Source of the DNA: Gammaproteobacteria bacterium
GTDB taxonomy: Bacteria > Pseudomonadota > Gammaproteobacteria > JABABF01 > JAHRAO01
DNA length: 48,945 bases
Assembly: GCA_020027215.1 (NCBI GenBank)
Contig: JAHRAO010000026.1
Location: 1-48,945, forward strand
Direction: 5' to 3'
Positions 42,941 through 48,945 of the stretch are shown here, in pieces. The translations under genes were made by a program, and so were the position numbers. The stretch's first letter is position 1. Every line of letters begins with the position of its first letter. A model generated the notes under the pieces. It ran no database searches, was not told the DNA's origin, and saw nothing but the letters and a program-made list of their open reading frames with translations.

Positions 42941-43690
42941 ATGAAAATTATGACTGCCATTAAAAGAGTCCCCGATTATAACTTGCGCGTGCGTCCCCTT
43001 CCCGACCAATTACAGGTGGATTTACGCAATGTCAAAATGTCAATAAATCCTTTTTGCGAAATTGCAGTTGAAGAGGCAGTGCGCATAAAAGAGCGCGGTA
43101 TAGCAAGCGAAGTGATTGCCGTCTCTATTGGCGAAGATGCGTGTAAGGAACAAATACGTGTAGCCCTAGCCATTGGAGCGGATCGGGGGATATTTGTTAA
43201 AACAAACGCAGAAATACAACCCTTGGCGAGTGCAAAAATACTTTATGCGCTCTATCGTCAAGAGCAACCCGATTTAGTGATCTTAGGCAAGCAATCCATT
43301 GATGGGGACAATAATCAAACTGGGCAGATGCTGGCTGGTTTAGCGGGCTTACCGCAAGGCACCTTTGCATCAGCTGTCACTTTTGCCGAAGGGGCGGTTA
43401 CCGTCACTCGCGAAGTCGATGTGGGGTTAGAAACCATAAAATTGACCCTCCCCGCAGTGATTACAGCGGATCTTCGCCTCAATACCCCGCGTTACCTGAC
43501 TTTACCCAATATCATGCGCGCCCGCAAAAAAGAAATGACCACTATCGCTCTCGACTCACTCAATGTTGATGTAACGCCAAAAATTGAATTGCTCGGCGTT
43601 GCCTCACCAACACAACGCCAACCCTGTACGTTCGTCAATGATGCCGTAGAACTCGTCGATAAATTGACCAACGAAGCCCGAGTACTGTAA
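42941..43690 (+). CDS. etfB: Electron transfer flavoprotein beta subunit
   Basis: Forms with EtfA a heterodimer carrying FAD and AMP that passes electrons from acyl-CoA and other dehydrogenases to the quinone pool. KIMTAIKRVPDYNLRVRP, the VKMSINPFCEIAVEEAVRIKE signature and LGKQSIDGDNNQTGQMLAGLAG are diagnostic. The 249 residues match the family, and the N-terminal match fixes the start. Its stop overlaps the etfA start by one base. ETF:quinone oxidoreductase is not in the window. Confidence 0.96.
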   Translation: MKIMTAIKRVPDYNLRVRPLPDQLQVDLRNVKMSINPFCEIAVEEAVRIKERGIASEVIAVSIGEDACKEQIRVALAIGADRGIFVKTNAEIQPLASAKILYALYRQEQPDLVILGKQSIDGDNNQTGQMLAGLAGLPQGTFASAVTFAEGAVTVTREVDVGLETIKLTLPAVITADLRLNTPRYLTLPNIMRARKKEMTTIALDSLNVDVTPKIELLGVASPTQRQPCTFVNDAVELVDKLTNEARVL

Positions 43691-44631
43691 TGGCGACCTT
43701 AATTATTGCCGATTGCGAAAACAACCAATTAGCGCCGACAACCGGTTCAGTGATCAGCGCGGCACAAGAAATAGGGGGCGATATAGATTTATTTGTCAGC
43801 GGACATGACACAAATGATATCGTCTCTAACGCCCAATCAATTGCTGGGGTGCGCAAAGTGTGGGTCGCAGAAGGGGAAGAATACGCTCATCCGCTCGCAG
43901 AAAGTTTAACACCTCTCGTGGTGAATTTAGCCCCACAATACACTCACATATTGGCAAGTGCGTCAACTTTTGGGAAAAATTTACTTCCTCGCATTGCGGC
44001 AGTTTTAGACATGGCAGTTGTATCGGATGTGTGTAAAATTATCGCCCCGCATGTATATGAACGCTACTGTTATGCGGGCAACATATTAGCAACGGTAAAG
44101 AATCATAGCGCCATTCAAGTGCTGACCATTCGCACCACCGCTTTTAGCCATGCAGAAAAAAAAGCACCCTCCTCCGCTAGTACAGAATCTATTTCATCCG
44201 ATAGCATTAATGAACAATCTCGTTTCATGGGCATAGAAACCCATCAATCCGATCGTCCAGATTTAACAATCGCCAATACAGTGATTGCAGGAGGACGCGG
44301 GTTAGGAAGTAAAGAAAACTTCTCTATCATTGAAACCCTAGCACATAAATTGAACGCCGCAATCGGTGCCTCACGCGCCGCAGTCGACGCAGGTTATGCC
44401 CCTAACGACTGGCAAGTTGGGCAAACCGGAAAAGTGGTTGCGCCGAAATTGTATATCGCCATCGGCATTTCAGGGGCAATCCAACATACTGCAGGGATGA
44501 AAGACAGTCAAGTTATTGTGGCAATCAATAAAGACGCAGACGCCCCTATTTTCCAAGCGGCGGATTACGGATTGGTTGCCGATTTGTTTAAAGTATTACC
44601 GCAATTCATTGAATTGTTGGCGGCAAGATAG
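43690..44631 (+). CDS. etfA: Electron transfer flavoprotein alpha subunit
   Basis: FAD-binding partner of EtfB. The N-terminal domain resembles EtfB. The C-terminal FAD domain has [88 protein letters not shown], the classic ETF-alpha signature. The 313 residues match the family. infA follows after 5 bp, so the three genes are likely cotranscribed. Confidence 0.96.
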   Translation: MATLIIADCENNQLAPTTGSVISAAQEIGGDIDLFVSGHDTNDIVSNAQSIAGVRKVWVAEGEEYAHPLAESLTPLVVNLAPQYTHILASASTFGKNLLPRIAAVLDMAVVSDVCKIIAPHVYERYCYAGNILATVKNHSAIQVLTIRTTAFSHAEKKAPSSASTESISSDSINEQSRFMGIETHQSDRPDLTIANTVIAGGRGLGSKENFSIIETLAHKLNAAIGASRAAVDAGYAPNDWQVGQTGKVVAPKLYIAIGISGAIQHTAGMKDSQVIVAINKDADAPIFQAADYGLVADLFKVLPQFIELLAAR

Positions 44632-44636
44632 AGACT

Positions 44637-44855
44637 ATGGCTAAAGAAAATTACCTTGAAATGTCAGGAGAGGTTATCGATACCTTACCGAATACAGTTT
44701 TTCGGGTGAAACTCTCCAATGGGCATATCATTACCGCACATATTTCGGGAAAAATACGCAAAAACTATATCCGCATTCTAACTGGTGATGCCGTGACGGT
44801 TGAATTAACCCCCTACGATCCCACCAAAGGGCGTATTACTTACCGCAAAAATTAA
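44637..44855 (+). CDS. infA: Translation initiation factor IF-1
   Basis: A 72-residue S1/OB-fold protein that binds the ribosomal A site during initiation. [70 protein letters not shown] matches IF-1 throughout. Unusually it follows etfA by 5 bp. Its 3' end is 10 bp from the convergent icd stop. Confidence 0.97.
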   Translation: MAKENYLEMSGEVIDTLPNTVFRVKLSNGHIITAHISGKIRKNYIRILTGDAVTVELTPYDPTKGRITYRKN

Positions 44856-44865
44856 ACGGTCTCTT

Positions 44866-46119
44866 TCACATCTCGGCAATAATTTTCTTGCCGAATTCAG
44901 AACACGAGACACAAGTAGCATTATCCATTAAGCGGTGTAAGTCATAAGTCACAGTTTTATTTGCAATAGCCGCCTCCATACCATGGATGACAAGTTCAGC
45001 CGCTTCACGCCACCCTAAATGGCGTAACATCATCTCAGCAGAAAGAACTAACGAACTGGGGTTCACTTTGTCTTGCCCCGCATACTTCGGTGCCGTACCG
45101 TGAGTGGCTTCAAATACTGCCAGGCGATCGCTCACATTAGCGCCCGGCGCTAACCCTAATCCACCCACCTGTGCTGCCAGTGCATCAGAAATCAAATCGC
45201 CGTTAAGGTTCAATGTTGCGATGACATCGTATTCGGTTGGACGCAATATAATCTGCTGCAACATAGCGTCGACGATGACATCTTTAACCGTGATTTCTTT
45301 TTGGGTGTGCGGGTTGACTATTTTCATCCACCCGCCATCACCGAGGGGTGTGGCGCCAAACTCATCACGCGCCACTTCATAACCCCACTCCCTAAATGCG
45401 CCCTCGGTAAACTTCATAATATTTCCTTTATGCACCAAAGTCACACTGTCACTATTCTGCTCAATGGCATACTCGATTGCAGAGCGCACTAAACGTTTAC
45501 TGCCCTCACACGAAACCGGTTTAACGCCTATGCCACAATTTTCTGGGAAACGTATGGTAGATACTGCCATGTCGTGTCGCAAAAAATGGATAAACTTATT
45601 CGCTTCCTCACTATCAGCAGGCCACTCAATACCCGCATAAATATCTTCCGAATTTTCACGAAAGATAACCATATTGGTATCCTGCGGAGACTTGATTGGG
45701 GTCGGGACACCCTCAAACCAACGCACTGGGCGTAAGCAGACATATAAATCTAATTTTTGTCGCAAAGTCACATTGAGCGAGCGCTGACCACCGCCAACTG
45801 GGGTGGTCAATGGTCCTTTGATGGCTATAGAATACTGGCGAATCATGTCAAGGGTTTTTTGCGGTAAATAAATACCGTCTTCCTGTTCTGCTGCTTTAGC
45901 CCCAGCATAGATTTCGTGCCACATAATTTTACGGCGCCCTTGATATGCTTTTTCTACAGCAGTATCCACCACACTCAACATCACTGGGGTAATGTCTGTC
46001 CCAACACCATCGCCTTCTATATAAAGAATAATTGGATGATCTGGAACACATATTTTGCCGTCGTCGCCATACGAAATAGGTTCACCCTGCTCAATAGCCT
46101 GTTCATTATGTTCGTTCAT
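44866..46119 (-). CDS. icd: NADP-dependent isocitrate dehydrogenase
   Basis: Oxidatively decarboxylates isocitrate to 2-oxoglutarate. Core motifs are [38 protein letters not shown] with the Ser that is phosphorylated in E. coli, [29 protein letters not shown] and [20 protein letters not shown]. The Lys-Tyr in APKYAG and the following Val indicate NADP preference. The frame begins at a TTG at 46140; the AGAGGA Shine-Dalgarno is correctly placed for the ATG at 46119, giving 417 residues (E. coli 416). It follows sucD, so sucC-sucD-icd may be an operon. The regulatory kinase aceK is not seen. Confidence 0.96.
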   Translation of the reverse strand: MNEHNEQAIEQGEPISYGDDGKICVPDHPIILYIEGDGVGTDITPVMLSVVDTAVEKAYQGRRKIMWHEIYAGAKAAEQEDGIYLPQKTLDMIRQYSIAIKGPLTTPVGGGQRSLNVTLRQKLDLYVCLRPVRWFEGVPTPIKSPQDTNMVIFRENSEDIYAGIEWPADSEEANKFIHFLRHDMAVSTIRFPENCGIGVKPVSCEGSKRLVRSAIEYAIEQNSDSVTLVHKGNIMKFTEGAFREWGYEVARDEFGATPLGDGGWMKIVNPHTQKEITVKDVIVDAMLQQIILRPTEYDVIATLNLNGDLISDALAAQVGGLGLAPGANVSDRLAVFEATHGTAPKYAGQDKVNPSSLVLSAEMMLRHLGWREAAELVIHGMEAAIANKTVTYDLHRLMDNATCVSCSEFGKKIIAEM

Positions 46120-46166
46120 ATTCATTCCTCTTTTATACAATGATTTTGTGATAACGCACCCGATTA

Positions 46167-47048
46167 TTAATCAGCTGTCCAATCCGCTATATCCGCAAGA
46201 GCGGTGCCAATATCGGTTAAGTTGCGCACCGTCTTAACGCCCGCAGATTGTAGCGCTTTTAATTTTTCCCCAGCGGTGCCTTTACCGCCGGCAATAATAG
46301 CCCCCGCATGCCCCATACGTTTGCCTTGAGGTGCTGTCATTCCCGCAATATAAGCAACCACTGGCTTATGAATGTGGTGGTGAATATACTCTGCAGCCAT
46401 CTCTTCAGCACTCCCGCCTATTTCACCAATCATGACGATCGCTTTCGTTTGTTGGTCCTTTTCAAATAATTCCAACATATCGATAAAACTACTTCCGGGT
46501 ATAGGGTCCCCACCAATACCGACACAGGTTGATTGTCCGTAGCCGGCATCAGTGGTTTGTTTGACTGCCTCGTAAGTCAAGGTGCCCGAGCGCGATATCA
46601 CACCAACCGAACCAGAGAGGTGAATATCACCCGGCATAATGCCAATTTTACATTCATCGGGCGTAATGATACCAGGGCAATTCGGTCCAATCAGGCGAAC
46701 GCCTTTGAAAGCACAGTAATGTTTTACCGCTAACATATCTAATACGGGGATACCTTCAGTAATGCACACAATGAGTTCAATGCCTGCATTGGCCGCTTCT
46801 AGAATAGAATCTTTGCCAAAAAATGCTGGCACATAGATCACGCTCACCGTTGCCCCAGTTTCAGCAACGGCTTCGGCGACCGTATTAAATACCGGAAGAT
46901 TGAGATGCTCTTGCCCTCCTTTGTTGGGGGTGACGCCACCCACCAATTTTGTCCCATATTCCAGCGCCTGCTGGGAATGGAAAGTACCTTGTTTACCGGT
47001 AAATCCCTGACAAATTACTTTGGTACGATGGTCAACTAATATACTCAT
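46167..47048 (-). CDS. sucD: Succinyl-CoA synthetase alpha subunit
   Basis: With SucC interconverts succinyl-CoA and succinate, making ATP or GTP. An N-terminal CoA-binding Rossmann domain ([35 protein letters not shown]) precedes [20 protein letters not shown] and the phosphohistidine loop [17 protein letters not shown]. The 293 residues match the family (E. coli 289). Its ATG overlaps the sucC stop by 4 bp. Confidence 0.97.
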   Translation of the reverse strand: MSILVDHRTKVICQGFTGKQGTFHSQQALEYGTKLVGGVTPNKGGQEHLNLPVFNTVAEAVAETGATVSVIYVPAFFGKDSILEAANAGIELIVCITEGIPVLDMLAVKHYCAFKGVRLIGPNCPGIITPDECKIGIMPGDIHLSGSVGVISRSGTLTYEAVKQTTDAGYGQSTCVGIGGDPIPGSSFIDMLELFEKDQQTKAIVMIGEIGGSAEEMAAEYIHHHIHKPVVAYIAGMTAPQGKRMGHAGAIIAGGKGTAGEKLKALQSAGVKTVRNLTDIGTALADIADWTAD

Positions 47049-48220
47049 CGTTCTTCGTGTGTTTGGCTTTTTTCTACTGCCATACGCGCGGCGCGCCCTA
47101 GATCGTCAGCAGTCGTAATATTATATCCACTTGCGGCGAGCATATCCTGTGCTTCTTTTGCATGATTGCCCTCCAAACGCACGACTACCGGAATAGTCAA
47201 GCCGATATCTTTAATCGCATTGATAATGCCCATCGCAATAAGATCACAACGCACGATACCACCGAAAATATTCACCAGTACGGTTTTAACCTGGTCATCC
47301 GATAAAATGAGTTTGAAAGCTTGACTCACTCTTTCTTCAGTTGCCGTACCGCCGACATCCAAAAAGTTAGCCGGCATGCCCCCATACGATTGAATGATAT
47401 CCATTGTGCCCATAGCCAACCCCGCGCCATTGACAATACAACCTATATTGCCATCTAAAGGCACATAACTTAAATGATTTTCCTCTGCTATTGATTCGCG
47501 CTCATCAACCTGAGTCTTGTCATACATTGCCCGTAACTCTGGTTGGCGATAAAGTGCGTTGTCATCTATATTCATTTTAGCGTCTAAACAGATCAATTGC
47601 CCCTCGGCGGTCAGCGCAAGTGGATTGATTTCAAGTAGCGATAAGTCCTTGGCGATAAACAAGTTGGCTAATTGAACAACAATATTTGTCATTTGCTGCG
47701 CTTGCTCACCTTTGAATCCTAAGTAAGAAGCGATTTGCCGTCCCTGATACGGCAATACACCTAAAAATGGATCCAACGCCACGTGAATGATTTTCTCTGG
47801 CGATTGTGCGGCTACGGTTTCTATATCGACCCCTCCTTCATTAGACGCCATAAACACTATGCTATGGCTCGTGCGATCAATGACCGCGCCTAAATACAAC
47901 TCGCGTTCAATCAGTGCACATTTTTCTATTAAAAGCGTATGCACCGGCAAGCCCACAGCATCGGTTTGTGCGGATACCAATCGCTTGCCAAGCCAGTGTT
48001 GGGCAAATTGGCGAACATCTTCTGGATTATTGAGCACTTTCACTCCCCCAGCCTTGCCACGCCCGCCACAATAAGTCTGCACTTTAGCCACCCAACAATC
48101 GCCACCGAGCCGCTGTGCCTCTTCCTTGGCAGCATCGGGGGAAGTAACATACTGTGAAGGCAACAAAGGCAAATTGTATTCTGCTAACAATGATTTTGCT
48201 TGATATTCGTGTAGGTTCAT
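47045..48220 (-). CDS. sucC: Succinyl-CoA synthetase beta subunit
   Basis: ATP-grasp subunit that binds the nucleotide and succinate. [63 protein letters not shown] and [12 protein letters not shown] are all conserved. The 391 residues match (E. coli 388). The sucAB genes normally upstream are not here; instead secF lies 26 bp upstream in the same orientation. Confidence 0.97.
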   Translation of the reverse strand: MNLHEYQAKSLLAEYNLPLLPSQYVTSPDAAKEEAQRLGGDCWVAKVQTYCGGRGKAGGVKVLNNPEDVRQFAQHWLGKRLVSAQTDAVGLPVHTLLIEKCALIERELYLGAVIDRTSHSIVFMASNEGGVDIETVAAQSPEKIIHVALDPFLGVLPYQGRQIASYLGFKGEQAQQMTNIVVQLANLFIAKDLSLLEINPLALTAEGQLICLDAKMNIDDNALYRQPELRAMYDKTQVDERESIAEENHLSYVPLDGNIGCIVNGAGLAMGTMDIIQSYGGMPANFLDVGGTATEERVSQAFKLILSDDQVKTVLVNIFGGIVRCDLIAMGIINAIKDIGLTIPVVVRLEGNHAKEAQDMLAASGYNITTADDLGRAARMAVEKSQTHEER

Positions 48221-48246
48221 CTGTTGTCTTTTTCTTTAATAATCAT

Positions 48247-48945
48247 TCATAATTTTTGTAGCGGGTTCTGAGCATCGGCACCTTCTTTAACTGGGACTTG
48301 TAAATCTTCATGGTCAATATGCAACACTAACAATATATTTGCGGCAACATAAATTGACGAATAGGTCCCCACAATAACTCCGACAATTAATGCGAACGCA
48401 AAATTACGGATCAGTTCACCGCCAAAGATCAATAAAGTAAACAATACCAACAAAGTGGTCAAGGAGGTGACCAAAGTACGTCCTAAAGTTTGCGTCAAAG
48501 AATAGTTAATTATTTCAATAGCCGCGCCACGTGAATGCAGGCGAAAATTTTCTCGTATCCGATCGGATACCACTATAGTATCGTTGAGTGAGTAACCGAT
48601 AACTGCTAATAAAGCGGCGAGCACTGTCAGGTCAAAATCTAACCCGAATAAAGAAAAAATGCCCACCGTAATGAGCACATCATGTACTAAAGCACTTACA
48701 GCACCTATAGCAAATTTATACTGGAAACGAAATGCCAGATAAAGCATCACAAAAGCGAGTGCGGTTAGTATAGCCAAACCCCCTTGCTCACGCAATTCGG
48801 CACCAACTTGCGGTCCAACAAATTCAACGCGTCGCAATTGCACCGCTGCATTATCTTTGCGTAAAATAGCCAAGAGTTGACTCCCTAATTGGTCATTATT
48901 TTCTACCGTTTGGGGAATACGGACGAGAACATCCTTATCCGAACC
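48247..48945 (-). CDS. secF: Protein translocase subunit SecF (partial, cut by the window edge)
   Basis: Membrane component that with SecD uses the proton motive force to help protein export. The frame is open to the window end, so 232 C-terminal residues are visible; an internal TTG at 48873 is not the real start. RRVEFVGPQVGAELREQGGLA is the end of the P1 region, and ALVHDVLITVGIFSLFGLDFDLTVLAALLAVIGYSLNDTIVVSDRIREN is the SecF signature. Five membrane helices follow. The preceding 24 codons (beginning GSDKDVLVRIPQ) are typical SecF sequence. secD should lie upstream, outside the window. Confidence 0.95.
   Translation of the reverse strand, partial: GSDKDVLVRIPQTVENNDQLGSQLLAILRKDNAAVQLRRVEFVGPQVGAELREQGGLAILTALAFVMLYLAFRFQYKFAIGAVSALVHDVLITVGIFSLFGLDFDLTVLAALLAVIGYSLNDTIVVSDRIRENFRLHSRGAAIEIINYSLTQTLGRTLVTSLTTLLVLFTLLIFGGELIRNFAFALIVGVIVGTYSSIYVAANILLVLHIDHEDLQVPVKEGADAQNPLQKL

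Noticed and set aside
48247-48873. SecF as a complete 208-residue protein
   Set aside because: The frame runs on to the window edge with typical SecF sequence; the apparent start is an internal TTG.
1-48945. Mobile elements, phage genes, defence islands or large repeats
   Set aside because: No transposase, integrase, terminal repeats or defence-type genes seen; all genes fit a stable core chromosome.

Overview
The window looks like a compact, moderately AT-rich gammaproteobacterial chromosome. Three conserved gene neighbourhoods support this: rne and rluC diverging from a shared leader; rpmF-fabD-acpP-mltG-tmk-holB; and dksA-(regulator)-folK-(kinase)-panC. There are no insertion sequences, phage genes, CRISPR arrays or toxin-antitoxin modules. 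I cannot name a genus.

Layout. (1) 0.1-7.8 kb: yciA-type thioesterase (+), then on the minus strand rluC, sppA, rpmF, fabD, acpP, mltG, tmk, holB and a TRAP-type binding lipoprotein. The fatty-acid cluster lacks the plsX, fabH, fabG, fabF and pabC genes usually interleaved here. (2) 7.8-16.5 kb, plus strand: rne with a structured leader, tRNA-Ser(UGA), moxR-DUF58-DUF4381 (the first half of a Bat locus), gloA, zapE, accA and tilS. (3) 16.5-26 kb, minus strand: a membrane pyrophosphatase with K+-dependence residues, ogt with a 5'-nucleotidase, an aldehyde dehydrogenase with an acetolactate-synthase-like enzyme, and pstA/pstC without pstS or pstB. (4) 26-32.7 kb: dprA (+), argG (-), and the second half of the Bat locus, batA-batB/TPR-batD (+). 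(5) 32.7-42.8 kb, minus strand: panC, a deoxynucleoside kinase, folK, a GAFTGA-less NtrC-like regulator, dksA with a long basic tail, purL, an exported protein of unknown function, and radA. (6) 42.9-44.9 kb, plus strand: etfB, etfA, infA. (7) 44.9-48.9 kb, minus strand: icd, sucD, sucC and the 3' part of secF.

Physiology. The genes point to a respiring cell with part of the TCA cycle (icd, sucCD), flavoprotein electron transfer, ion pumping driven by pyrophosphate, phosphate uptake, and arginine, purine, pantothenate and folate biosynthesis. MoxR, DUF58, DUF4381, BatA, BatB/TPR and BatD probably work together at the envelope although their genes sit in two places about 16 kb apart.

The most interesting points are: the regulator between dksA and folK, which sits where Pseudomonas carries cbrB but has lost both the receiver domain and the sigma-54-contacting GAFTGA loop; several genes (etfB, accA, radA, dctP) with a -10-like hexamer 6-8 nt before the start codon and no Shine-Dalgarno sequence, suggesting leaderless mRNAs; strong hairpins or palindromes in front of hppA, dksA and rne; and a second Bat von Willebrand protein whose metal site is degenerate. 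All five convergent gene pairs abut or overlap with no visible intrinsic terminator. No wholly new multigene system is evident; most of the window is housekeeping genes in unusual arrangements.
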